From Panorpa germanica (taxonomy: Eukaryota; Arthropoda; Insecta; Mecoptera; Panorpidae): a DNA stretch of 64,000 nt. Shown here one piece after another: positions 22,489-33,720 of the stretch. A program made the translations under genes and the position numbers. Numbering within the stretch: the stretch's first letter is position 1; each line of letters opens with the position of its first letter. The notes beneath the pieces were generated by a model. It made no database searches. It had not been told where the DNA came from and worked only from the letters and a program-made list of their open reading frames with translations. The stretch spans positions 2,017,701-2,081,700 of the forward strand of contig OY783204.1 of the NCBI GenBank assembly GCA_963678705.1. The letters run 5' to 3'.

Positions 22489-24116
22489 ATAGATATAATT
22501 TACGACGATGATGTCCTTCTTTTGGCAATTGCTGCTCATATTGAGAAACAAAAATTATAGAAAGTTATAAAAAAATGTCGTAGTTAATACAAAATGTTGT
22601 TACGTCTCAATCAAAAATAAGATCATTGAAAATGAGATCATTTGAACTGACCAATACAGAATTCAGAGCGAAATTCAGATTTTCTAAGAAAATTATAAAA
22701 ATTAGTATCGCTATACTAAAACCCAACGCCCCGAAACAAATGCTGTATCTTTTGAAAGCAAGGTTACAAATTATATTGTTAGAAGTTATATTATTATAAT
22801 AGAATTAATAAAAATGATTGTTTCAGGTTTACTGCCTGCGTCTTTAATTGTTTTTCTATTGTTTTAGTTCTTTGCTGCTCTTCAGTTCTTCGGATGTGAG
22901 TCTTACCAACGAGTTGTTGGAGCGAAATATAATCTATCTCTTTCACAGACTATGGTGAGTACAAGTATACATCTAGTTTGTGATTTGGTTCTAAAATATT
23001 TAATGCCTAAATACGTAAAATTCTCACAAACTCTAGATGAAAGGAATATTCTTAAAGCGGGGTAATATTATATGAAAACACTGATATCTATATCTCATAT
23101 ATTTTTATTTATAAACCTGTTATTGCAGATTTTACAATATATACAACATACGGGGTGTTATAGCTGCTATAGATTGCACATAGCGGGGATTGTAAAGCCA
23201 AAAATATATGATCCTGTTTACCCAGCACGCATATATGTATATGGACAGACGCAGTCATTACAGCTTGAATGTTGAAGTGGTAAACGAAACAAAATGTACT
23301 TGTATTACTGTGATGAGTGTTGTTGAATTATGTTAATTGTTAACATTATTAGTTAGTATCATATATCCCTAATTTTATTACAGATTATGCGAACATAATT
23401 ATTGTTGTATAGTTAATTAGTTGAAATTCATTCTGCGCTTAATTGTTCTATAACTCCAGGTGTCTGATTGTAACAACGCATCTTATTATTAAATGCTGGA
23501 TATCCTGGTTCTGTTCATGATGCAGCAATCTGGCAGTTATCAAAGGTCACAAAACACATGGAGAACCTGTATATGTCTACCTTTTTAATAGGTTTGTATA
23601 TTATAGTAATGAGTAAAGCAGTGTGTTAATTTTTAGTAATTTTATTCTATTTTATAGGTGATTCGGGTTATTAGCAGCAACCTTGAATATTCACACCAAT
23701 TTCCAACGCAGTTGATGGTTCGTCAGATGATTTGTATATTGAACACATCAAAAAAGCAAGAAAACCTGCCGAGAGGACATTTGGTATTATGAAACAACGC
23801 TTCAGATGTTACTTACACGATCGTGTGCTACATTACAAGCCTACAATAGCCTCAAAAATAATTTATACAGTGGCAGTATTTCACAACATTGCTACTGCAA
23901 ATAATTTGACACTTGATGAAGAATACATACACCAACAAAATGATTATGGTAATGGTAAATTTACAATATTATTAATATCATATATAATAATTAATACATT
24001 TGTTCATTCCTTCAGATACCGTGCAACCATCTGAACATGAATTTGATCAAAATGAGCGAAATTGGCGAAGACTAAGCCAAGCAGCAAGACAATTATATAT
24101 TAGAATAAATTATTAA
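22489..24116 (+). pseudogene. PIF/Harbinger transposase gene, decayed
   Basis: The frames line up in the order of a HARBI1-like (DDE_Tnp_4) transposase. Pieces are ELTNTEFRAKFRFSKK (about 22640-22690), GCESYQRVVG and LSLSQTM before a GTGAGT donor at about 22964, RGVIAAIDCT (about 23152, first Asp) and VKPKIYDPVYPARIYV. NAGYPGSVHDAAIWQL (about 23492-23540, second Asp), GDSGY (about 23660) and ARKPAERTFGIMKQRFRCY (third catalytic Glu) follow. A last exon ends with a stop at 24116. Introns are plausible between pieces, but stops and a frameshift in the first half, including loss of the His after IDCT, argue against activity. Confidence 0.85.
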
Positions 24117-24129
24117 CATCAATTATATT

Positions 24130-25167
24130 TATTATTTATTACAATATAAAAAAAATATAATGAGCTCTATCCTCGCTTCAATTAATTGTTTTATTCTTTC
24201 TGATTCTTCCATTTGTAGAGTCAGTCGTCTTTCATCTATCTTTACTCTGGATTCCATTGATTTTGCAATAGAAGCAAGAGCAGAACCTACTTGATGAAAC
24301 TGGCCTCCGACTGTTACTGATCTGTCGCTATAACACTCTGCGAGCTAAAATTTAAATAACATTAATATGGCTTTATCATATGAATAATTTATTTGTATTG
24401 AACAACTAAATTGTAAGAACAAATATTATTCTCCTACTTGTTTTTCTACTTTCAGTAGGTAGAACAGTATGGTCAACCGTTGGCTCAACCATTTCAGATT
24501 CCATTGGTATTTCATCTGCGGATTTCTTTAAATCAAATTAATTTTAATTTTTTTCGAAGATTTTTAATAAACCTACTGAAAAAAACTTACAACATAAGCA
24601 TAGACTTCTTCAATTTGTTCGCTGTTATGTTCAACCTCAATTGAGGTAGAAGCTGTGGTTTGGAGGTTGTCTGTTTTGTGTTCCATCTTTATTTAATTGA
24701 ATTATTATAAATCGCTGTATATAAATAGTTTTTACTAACATTAAACCTTGCAGTAAACGGATCTGCCGTTATTACCTTTTTACACATAATGTGCAGCAAC
24801 CTTTCCTCAACATTACTTAATTACCTGTAGTACGCAGGTGTATTTTCCGGGCCTTCTTCTTAACATCAAATCTCCAGCTTCTCAATACCTGGGGAGAAGT
24901 ATTTATTCAAAAATAACAATATTTTATTTTGAATAACTTTGTGGTTAAGAAAATTATCTGAATTTCAACCTTTTTCCATTTCTTGACATCTTTTTCCACA
25001 CCTGCAGCACAGGAATTTAAGAGAATGGTTAGGGCATTCCACTGGGTACTTAAATAATTCGGATCACTTGAAATTTGCTTATTTTCCCTAAATTCGGGAT
25101 TATCTTCCAGAAAGTTTAAATACGCGGTGTATTGAGCAGATGAAGTGCAACATCTTGTACCAGACAT
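24130..25167 (-). pseudogene. Harbinger Myb/SANT-like DNA-binding protein gene
   Basis: It starts with ATG at 25167 (MSGTRCCTSSAQYTAYLNF). The N-terminal part looks like the Myb/SANT or zeste-type domain of Harbinger accessory proteins (FLEDNPEF, DVKKWKK). An intron of about 80 bp is then likely, resuming with RSWRFDVKKKARKIH near 24870. Later exons carry VEERLLHIM (after a frameshift), an acidic segment (EQIEEVYAYV before a GTAAGT donor) and a predicted coiled coil ending SERIKQLIEARIEL. It is tail to tail with the transposase, whose stop is 14 bp away. In the family this protein helps the transposase reach the nucleus and bind the termini. Confidence 0.75.
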
Positions 25168-25234
25168 TTTTTTACTTCTGCACATGAGTTTGTAAATTGT
25201 AAATAAAAGGTATTTATGTATTGTAAATAATATA

Positions 25235-25237
<3 letters not shown>

Positions 25238-25292
<55 letters not shown>
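25238..25292. repeat. (TA)n microsatellite
   Basis: About 27 TA units just upstream of the Myb-like start codon. A second tract of similar length at about 26383-26441 lies in the duplicated copy. Frames that read YIYIYI come from this tract. Confidence 0.95.
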
Positions 25293-25298
<6 letters not shown>

Positions 25299-25305
25299 TA
25301 TATTA

Positions 25306-26251
25306 TTGCAAAACTTAGCCCAGAATCTACCCGAATCGAAAGAGAATAGAACTGAGTTCTTAGTGAGAGAACGAACGTGTATACGAGTGAGATAAAACAC
25401 ACGGCACGAACGTAACTAAACTGATTTTAAACTGGTTTTGAGCATATATTCAGCGACTATATTTCTCGGTCGCAGGGGATTGTTGGTTTCATCAACAGAG
25501 ATGTTTACGAATACTATTGAAAAATATTTAAATACATACATACAATCAAATATAACACAAAAGAATACCCTGTTTTGCTATTGTTAAAAATTCTATAGAG
25601 TCACGATACACGGCTCGACATAGCTCGTGCTCGTTTTCGTTGAAAACTTCGTTTCGTGTTTAGTTTCCCAGTAAACAATTTGGTGAAGTGCCCTATTTGG
25701 TGAAGTTCGAGTCACTCGTACAATTCTATTCTAACGCTTTACAAGTTCTCTACCTGTCACAGATTTTGTGTTACTTTTTCATAATAATATTCTTTCTTTT
25801 TCCAACATCTTTCATTAAGTATTTCTGTTTCTTTCCCACATGGATATATTTTTCTTAAGTTCACTTTCATCTCATTTATTCCAAAGTGAGAGAGAAACGA
25901 GATGCGGTTAGACAAGTAAAATATATTTTTCACCGTTACACTTGTATACTTGTAAAGTATTTCGTTCAGGACAGTATGCTTAAAGTATATGCTATCCTTT
26001 TTCAACAAATATTTCTTTAATGGTAATAGACAGACACTATCTCCCTCAATCCCCGAATATAATGTATATAAACGAAGATAGAATCTAGCGATGGTAAGAC
26101 AGAGGTTTTAAACCTAACGCAGACCTGCCGATGGTGGATTTTTGAATCACCAAAGCAATGTAAAAAACTAATATAACGAGTATTGTTGAAGATGAATAAT
26201 ATTCATTAAAAAAATCACGATCCGTACTAAAGATTACATCTATTTATTTCT
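25306..26251 (-). repeat. Right arm of the 946-bp inverted repeat
   Basis: Reverse complement of 20973-21918, equal in length and nearly identical; one visible difference is GGGG versus TGGG near the inner edge. The inner edge is TTGCAAAACTTAG at 25306 and the outer edge is TATTTATTTCT at 26251. It sits between two copies of the Myb-gene start region (25117-25290 and 26261-26440). Confidence 0.9.
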
Positions 26252-26260
26252 ATTCTATTA

Positions 26261-26378
26261 TAAATACGCGGTGTATTGAGCAGTTGAAGTGCAACATCTT
26301 GTACCAGACATTTTTTTACTTCTGCACATGAGTTTGTAAATTGTAAATAAAAGGTATTTATGTATTGTAAATAATATA

Positions 26379-26440
<62 letters not shown>
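26261..26440 (-). repeat. Duplicate of the Myb-gene 5' end and (TA)n tract
   Basis: Beginning TAAATACGCGGTGTATTGAG, this repeats 25117-25290 almost exactly, including the peptide start MSGTRCC and the (TA)n tract. It is an orphan first-exon copy placed just outside the right arm of the inverted repeat. Confidence 0.85.
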
Positions 26441-26446
<6 letters not shown>

Positions 26447-26459
26447 CAATAAATAAAAA

Positions 26460-27109
26460 TAATATTATATCCTTACATGTAAATAATTTAATTTACTTAC
26501 TTTATTTGGGTTTAATTGCAATTTTAATATTAACGTTTATGCTGTTAAATACAAGTGTATTTTTATTTATTAATCATAAAATTTTGAATTTAGAAAGAAC
26601 TTTTTTTAGTTAATATTTTAAATTTTTGTTGGTAGCTTTAGCTAAGTTTACAACTAATCCAGTTTGACGTCTGATAGTTACCAAACACTTACGATAAGGG
26701 TTTCAAAATATCTATATCGTTGTCACGTCACGTAATAGCCCCGTCGGATACAAATACGAACACGACGCCTGGTCTCTATCTGAAAGAGTTACAAAATAAG
26801 CCCTATATTTCATTTTATTACTGTAAAGTATAGACATCTAGTGTCGATTTCAGCAACTAATATGACGTACGATTCACATTTATGTACGGAAGTCATTTAA
26901 AAATAAATACCGCAATATTTTAATTAAGAATCTCAACCTTACAATTCCATAAATCATTTTACATTCTTAAAACTACATATCACGCTGTATTTCCCTTGTC
27001 TCTTATTTCCTTCGTTTACTTCTAATTTAAAAGAGAATTTATATAGTAAGTTTGGTCAGTAGTAACGCGGGAAATTTGAACATTAAACTTGTTTTTGAAC
27101 AGCATACTG
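26460..27109. other. AT-rich stretch without gene
   Basis: No recognisable coding sequence or element end; a short GC-richer patch at 26690-26800 is unassigned. Confidence 0.45.
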
Positions 27110-27842
27110 AATGGGATTGTCAACTCATTGTTTTTTAGTTTTTGATCGAAATAAAGGTTAATATATGTATATTGACGTTTTTACTTTTCTAAATATACAA
27201 AGATGACGAGTTTATACCTATATCAAATTTGAATTAAAATTCTTCCGCATGTTTTAGATCTACGTATGACGTAACAGAAGAACAATGTAATCGGGATTAA
27301 TTTTCATTTTTACAACCATCGTAATATAAAACTTTATAAGATACAGAATCCAACTATTAGTAGTAAGTTCTGTTCAGTAAAAGAGATGATAAATCAGTGA
27401 ACGTAACGTATCATGTATTGTAATTTTTATATAACGTTGGATCGCTTTAATAACTGAAGAAACAAAATGACTATTTTAATCGTTACTATCTTTTAAGATA
27501 TAGCGAGTTACTAAAAAATAATTGAACATTTGAGGTTCTGCTCAGAGGCGTAGCTAGGTAACCAAATGCTCTGGTGCAAAAAGAAACTGTGGCCCTAACT
27601 AAACTGTTTAGGTTTTATCAAGTCAAAATATAAATACATATAAATACTTTAAAGTACTATTACTAAATACTATTGAATCCTTTTAATAGTTAAAGAGACA
27701 AAATGACTTTTTTAATTGTTAATATCTCTTAACATATAAGGAGTTATTAAAAAATAATTGAGCATTTGAGGTTCTAGTAACGCACTTTATCAATATATAG
27801 TACACTTTTATAGAAATTAAGACATAGGACAAAAAGCCCATT
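27110..27842. mobile_element. Second MITE of the AATGGG family
   Basis: The left end AATGGGATTGTCAACTCATT (27110) and the right end (complement of AATGGGCTTTTTGTCCTATG, at 27842) match the termini of the 19.2-kb element. The body shares ATTGACGTTTTTA-like and TACGTATGACGT blocks on the left. On the right, 27680-27842 matches 19610-19769. In the middle the right-end block is partly repeated (27455-27538 and 27675-27780), separated by a stretch beginning CAGAGGCGTAGCTAGG (27543) that looks like a hAT terminus. It is non-coding. Confidence 0.7.
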
Positions 27843-27955
27843 TTCAAATGCATAGAGTCGTTTTTTGAACCACCATGCAAAATTCAGTACGAAACATATA
27901 AAAAACAAACCTAGCCATACATATATACATATACCTGGACTATTATAATACAACT
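27843..27955 (-). mobile_element. 5' fragment of a Helitron A-C family element
   Basis: Read on the minus strand it has TATTATAATAGTCCAGGTAT, then a TATATG-rich stretch, then CGTACTGAATTTTGCATGG and AAAAAACGACT. This is the order seen at 6311-6410 and 7611-7710 at the start of elements B and C. The 3' part is missing. Confidence 0.6.
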
Positions 27956-28212
27956 ATTGTCATTTATTAAGATGATTTAAGTCAGTCTTGTGCTAGTGGT
28001 CTTTATCTGCTGGATTGTAAAAATGTAAACATAACTTCAGTATATTTTAAACTTTTTCTATAATGTTTTTTTTTTATATATATTTGTTTCTATAGTTCTA
28101 CAATAATATATAAGATTTAGTTTACATTAAAAGTTATACAAAGTTAGAGAATTTTCAATATCACTTTAAATTGTATTAAACTGAGTGTACGGTTTCTATG
28201 CAGTTGCTTTTT

Positions 28213-28392
28213 GCAGGCCCGAATTTGAGGGAGGGCAGGCGGGGCTACTATACCGGGGCCTCCACAATAGAGATAAAAGCAATAAATTTTTGAAAGACTT
28301 GACGGAAAAAAATGGTTTTTTTTATTCGGAAAATAATTAGGGGCCTCCGCTCCTTCGTTACCCCCAGTACGTACATTTAAATTTTCAGTCAT
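28213..28392 (+). repeat. hAT-like terminal fragment
   Basis: The sequence CAGGCCCGAATTTGAGG at 28213, followed by GGGCAGGCGGGGCT and CGGGGCCTCCAC, resembles the GC-rich ends of some hAT MITEs. A possible inner block GGGGCCTCCGCTCC is at 28340. The opposite end was not found. It is an inference from terminal composition only. Confidence 0.35.
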
Positions 28393-28471
28393 ATATATTT
28401 TGCTTTTGAGAGCGTGTAGTTGTTTACATTTAACTCGTGCAGTGTTTATTTAATATAAAGGTCATTGAAAA

Positions 28472-29399
28472 ATGCATCTTGTAAGTAAAATAAAATTGTT
28501 GCATAAATTAAGACAAATATTAAAAATCAAATTACTTTCATAAATTTTACAATTAATAGTTTGCGAGTAATGTGTTCTTACTGGGAGATTCCTTTATGGT
28601 AATATTCGGAGACAGAATATTAGGAAAAATAAAATACCGCCGAAACAATAAATGGACGGTAGATCTAGCAGTTGATGGACTTAAATCGATGCAGCTAGCT
28701 AATCATTTCAATAGAATATATAAAACACTTATATATACGTATATATTATCTTTGATAGAATACATAAAACACTTATGATGAGAAACGTTATGGTTATGAT
28801 TGGAGTAAATGATCTTCTTCGTGTACGTATTTTATTTACATTTATATTTCTAGTTTTTAACACTTGAACATATATAACTTATTTATAATAACTGATCAAT
28901 GAAACTGATTAATGAAAAGTATATTATTATATTTTTTAGGGTATCCCAGTACAGCAGTTTAGTCTAAACTGCTACAATATAGCTAGAAAACTTAATGGGA
29001 ATAATGTGATTTGGCTGACAATTCCCCTAACGCCGAAAACCATTAATAAATCAACATTAACAGATGACTACAATACATCTATACTAACATTAAATAATAG
29101 TAAATATTAGTTTGAATTTATTATAAATTTTTTACGTATGTAATTTTATTGATTTCTTAAAATATTGCAGTTCCTTATATTAGAGTGATAGATGTGCGTC
29201 ATCATTTCATTAAAAGAAATATTATTAGAACAGATATGTTTGAGGGGTAAAGATATTAATATCATAAGTAATGAACTATACTGCACGTTGGTTTAAATAT
29301 ATATATATATATATCAATTTTAGATATTCTGACCTATTACATTGGAACTTACGAGGGATGTCAGCTGTGGCGAATTTTATTAACAACTTGCAGCAATAA
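28472..29399 (+). CDS. SGNH (GDSL-like) hydrolase-type protein, five exons
   Basis: Exons inferred by eye are 28472-28480 (ATGCATCTT before GTAAGT), 28560-28822, 28940-29099, 29171-29246 and 29324-29399 (TAA stop overlapping a CAATAAA). All introns are GT-AG and phases agree. The joined frame has SGNH blocks in order: FLLGDS (nucleophile Ser), VMIGVND (Asn) and SDLLHWN (Asp and His). It is about 180 residues, with VIWLTIPLTP between. No signal peptide or membrane segment is evident. A 44-bp direct duplication at about 28731-28774 shifts the frame in exon 2, so this copy may be damaged. The fold resembles Oskar OSK and LINE ORF1 esterases; substrate and host-versus-transposon origin are unknown. 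Confidence 0.6.
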
Positions 29400-31224
29400 A
29401 CTACAGGTTTTATATAACTTTAGAGTACTACGGCTACGTTATTACATTTCCAGAAGCTAATGCGGTTAAGTCCTTTTTAATTTTTGTAAACTTTAATGGA
29501 ATATGCAATGTTCCTTTTAGTTATTGATAGATAATTTATTCTTTATATATTATTAAAGGATTTGCTTTTTTTTCTCGCTTCTGAATACGACTATGTATTC
29601 CAATATATGAAAAAACATTACTTTTTTATTTTCCTTAATTACCTGCATTATTGTTGGGTTGCTTATATGTACTTTAAATTATCTACTCGTATTAATGGAC
29701 TATTTAAATGTTGTTGTATTATTTAAGGTCTCATTGTTATTTAGTAAATATTAATTTTTATGTTAATATAGTTTTATTGTATGTTTGTATACTATGTTAT
29801 ATATATTTTAATTGTTTTCAGAGTATCATATCCTTTTATGAATTAATTACTTTCAATAATTCTATGCCAGCCACATCCTCTCCCGGTAATGATGTTTCAA
29901 ATGTATAATATTCAGTGGTATTCATAATGCAATAACATTTACATAAGTGCAATAATTGATTATCATATGAATAATGAATTTTAAAAATTTGTTTCATATT
30001 CTTTACCTTCTCGTTGTGTTGTCGCAAGGTTTATTTGATAACGTTTAAAAAAATACTTTTCTTAACAAAAAATTAATCGCAATCATTTCAAAATACACAT
30101 TTCAAGTAGAATACTAAGTGTTGTATTGTGACCTGATCAGTAATTTTATTGCAACAAATTGTCTTATGTTAAGTATAGACTTAAGTATAAATGTCTGCTT
30201 TTATTTTGTAAACAAATTCAAATGTGTTAAGTATATTTTACTGTAATAGAAATGTCAAATTCATTGTCAAATATTATAATACAATAAACATGTACAGTGT
30301 GAGCGATTAAATAGTCAGTATTTTACAATATTTCGGCGTTAAAATATATGTTGTTGGTAAAATTATTCATAAATATTGTGATATTATATAAATGTTAATT
30401 AAAACCGTAGTAGAACTCCAATTCTGATCATTAGAGTTCTACTGTATAAATATTTTAATATGTAGAGAAGAACAGAAGTTGGATAACAGTATTGGATAAA
30501 TGTCACTGTGTATGTACTTGATGTTCGACGGTAATCATTTCTTCATAAAATAACATAATCCTATCAAAGTCAGAGAATGTAGATGGATTCTTAAAGGATG
30601 CGCTTTATTTATGAGATGCATTTTCAATGTAAGATCATATTTAATTGTATACATGCATAAAGTACTTTGAAATATTAATCATTTGCAATTTAATTTCAGT
30701 GAAACTTTTAAATAAATAAAGAAGATATGTTCGGAAAGGTTTAGCTAAAATACCCTTCAAAAACTATTAAAACCACTAGGTTTGTGTATAAAATATATAC
30801 AATGACAATTATAAAAGTAGTGAAAGAACAAAAATTAAGGATATGTCAATGGACTCTCCTTAATATCGTATGTTACGTATATGCATTGGCTGTGGATAAA
30901 TTACTGTTTGGTCATCATACCAGTTGTAATTACGTAAATAAATAATAATAAAAAAAGAAAAACATTCTTTTTCACTATTTTTATGCTTATTTATTCTTCA
31001 CTTTTTTCCCCTTTATTACATATTTATGTCTCTCCTTCCACCCATGAATATATTCATTTTAATAAAATATTATATTGCAAAATATAAATAACATACTTGC
31101 ATAAAGTTATTGTTTTTCTTTATTATAAATTTCTTTTCTAATTAAAATTATTTTATTTTTCAAAATAATATACTCTTTAAACTTACCGCTTCATTTTAAT
31201 GTAATTTCTCTGTCCAATCACAAC
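29400..31224. other. AT-rich stretch without supported gene
   Basis: No protein family or splice-supported exon was recognised. A 39-bp near-palindrome at 30405-30443 (TAGAACTCC ... GAGTTCTACTG) resembles a minimal pogo-like terminal pair flanked by TA. Confidence 0.4.
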
Positions 31225-31470
31225 AGGCCATAAATTATAAACCGGAGTTGCTTTGATTCTACAGTGGGAGTCGTTGGGCCGTTATCTGTAGCTCATAAAA
31301 AAGACATTCCATATGAACGACTGAAGAGAAATCAAACGCGTGCTTTGCTTGACAAAAATCTCATAACAAGTAATACATATGAAATAGAATTGACTTCAAA
31401 AAGTTTACTGGGTTTCCTATTTGTAGCCAATAAAATAGACATTTCATATGAACGACTGTGTGAAACTGAA
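31225..31470 (+). repeat. Dispersed repeat, copy 2
   Basis: Matches 20715-20945 in opposite orientation. It also contains an internal near-repeat: TAGCTCATAAAAAAGACATT (31293) and TAGCCAATAAAATAGACATT (31424), each followed by C/TATATGAACGACTG. It is non-coding and of unknown origin. Confidence 0.6.
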
Positions 31471-33339
31471 CTGTAAATGGACAAAAATTCATAGATTTTA
31501 ATAAATACGATTCCGAATGGAGTTCAAATTGTTAAGTGGTTGGCAGTGGCCGGACTGCTGGTTCCGTCATTTACTAGGATAACACAACGGGAATATTACT
31601 CAATAAAACACAATTCAAACCTTAAGAAGATATACCTCCGTCAATTTTTGGATATTAGATAAAATAATAATGTTAAGTTAGATTAATAATTTAATCTGTT
31701 CCTAACACTAGTCTTTGGTTCCTACTTTTCAAAAATACTGAATTTCAATCATATCTCCTGAATTTTATAAAGCAATTCTACTGAAATTCTTCTTTTTGTG
31801 TCTGGCAACACTGCACACAACAACTTTTTCCATCTGTCATTTTCTATTAATCGCATTAAACCGCCAAAACCCGTCTTTGGCCGCATGAGTGAAATCAGTT
31901 TCAACAGGTTTCATTTGTGCTTTTCTTACAATATTTTTTTGCAATGTTTCCATTTGATTGTATTTATTGATAAGGTAATTCAATTTTTTAGTTTCTACGG
32001 ATTTTATTTCAAGTTAATAACTGAATTACTTATAAATGTAAAGTATTTATATAATCTATTTCAATTATAAATTCAACTAAAGATAAATGAATTATATACA
32101 TATACGAAATATTTATACAATACAACATCGACGCCAAATTTAGCTTACAATGTGTCTGTTTAGGTGCACAAGTTATTACATGTGGTAAGTGCATATTTTA
32201 TAACCCAAAAGAATGTAAAAATATTACAAAACAGTTTTATCAGAACTCAGTTTCATTAGATATTCTTAACCAAAATAGAGGTAAAACTACTTCACATGTT
32301 AGTCACTTCGTTACGTTAAATTTAGTAACGTTTACAAGTGAATCTAATTGATTTAACCATCTGGTCACTCAACGTTTCCAGCAATGAAATAATTTGTATT
32401 ATAATGGCATTTAATCCATTTTAGTTTAATCAACATATCGGATCTGCAAAACTATAAACACAAACATAATATACATTTTAAGCATATAGACTACCAATTT
32501 GCTCATTTATTGGAAGTATAATAAATATTTAAATAAATGCAAATACAGCACAAACCTACAGGAGCAGTATCCATATGCACTAAAGTAATTTTCCTTGCAT
32601 AGAAAAGTATTTACAGTAGTTGAAAGAATGAACGACGAATAATTCAATTTGTAAGAGCTGTTGTTTTACATTGATGCTTTAATTAATGTTTGGTTCACCA
32701 GCTGACCCTGTGAGGTAAATGAGGTTAAACTAAAATTAGTTATTTTTCTGAGCAAGATTTTTAACAATGATTTTCTGATGTGGTTTTAGGTCAGGGGATG
32801 ATCTCTGCTACATGGTGATGAATAAAATAAAATGATCAAACAATTAGGAAGAATTACAAGCAAATAATTGAAGGTAAATCACAATGCAAATATTTCAAAG
32901 AAAATGTTAACTTGTAATTGTTAACTTGTTTAGAACATAAGAAAGTGTAGTTTTCTTTATACAATTTTATATTTCCGACAGTAGAAATCGTAGTGAATAC
33001 ATTTAACTTTTAACTTTTACTCCTTTTAATGTAAACATCGCATATCGTATCTTCCATTTATTAAATATTTTTTTCATTGCTTGGCATATCCACCCCAATA
33101 GATTAAATAGTGATAGTATATTTCCGTATAGAATCATTTTACATATAATTTATAAATTTATTTTAGCATTTCCTAAAAATTTAAACACATATTACATTAG
33201 AATCATTTACAATAATTTAGTATTCTCTGAAAAGATTAATGTTTAATAATAATGTTATTGTTGTGAAAAGGTATTGTTAAATTTATGTCTTTGTAAACTA
33301 CAATTTATGCAATCTGAATGCAATACTTTTTGTTCTTTA
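31471..33339. other. AT-rich stretch without supported gene
   Basis: Nothing recognisable beyond short chance frames. Confidence 0.4.
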
Positions 33340-33720
33340 AATTGTTGAATTTTTTTTATTATTTTCATTTAAATTTCTTAATTTAGATTCTAAAGCTACA
33401 TTAGATTCCTTGACTAATTTTCTACAATTTCATTACCTGCTATTTCACAGTACCCTATGATCTACATCTTTTTATTTTTGATAATTAAATCGAAATAAAG
33501 CTCGGATTCATTGTTATAATATTGTTATTGTTTTTTTTGTATTTTCATAAGTTATATAGCTCATATTTCAGTGTAAATACATACTTTGTTGTTTAGTTTA
33601 AACTTACAATATAATTTACTTATTTGATCATAAATAGCAGACTGCATATATTACATCTCTAAAATGTGTATTAAATTGTTGCATTATATTCAGAATATGT
33701 TCATTATTTATCACATTATT
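33340..33720 (-). pseudogene. Degenerate I-type LINE RNase H fragment
   Basis: This minus-strand stretch aligns with 18700-19150 by shared blocks: the Ile/Asn-rich linker AIYDQISKLY with KLNNKVC, and the block around the final His (near 33440). Many indels remove any open frame. It is a second, older copy of the LINE at 18.2-19.2 kb. Confidence 0.55.

Noticed and set aside
24907-25400. Long frames with YIYIYIYI repeats at 25.2 and 26.4 kb
   Set aside because: They are translations of (TA)n tracts; only the part starting at MSGTRCC belongs to the Myb-like gene.
32172-32192. Micro-exon between TTTAG and GTAAGT
   Set aside because: Only 21 bp, no partner exons, no protein similarity; such chance pairs are expected in AT-rich DNA.
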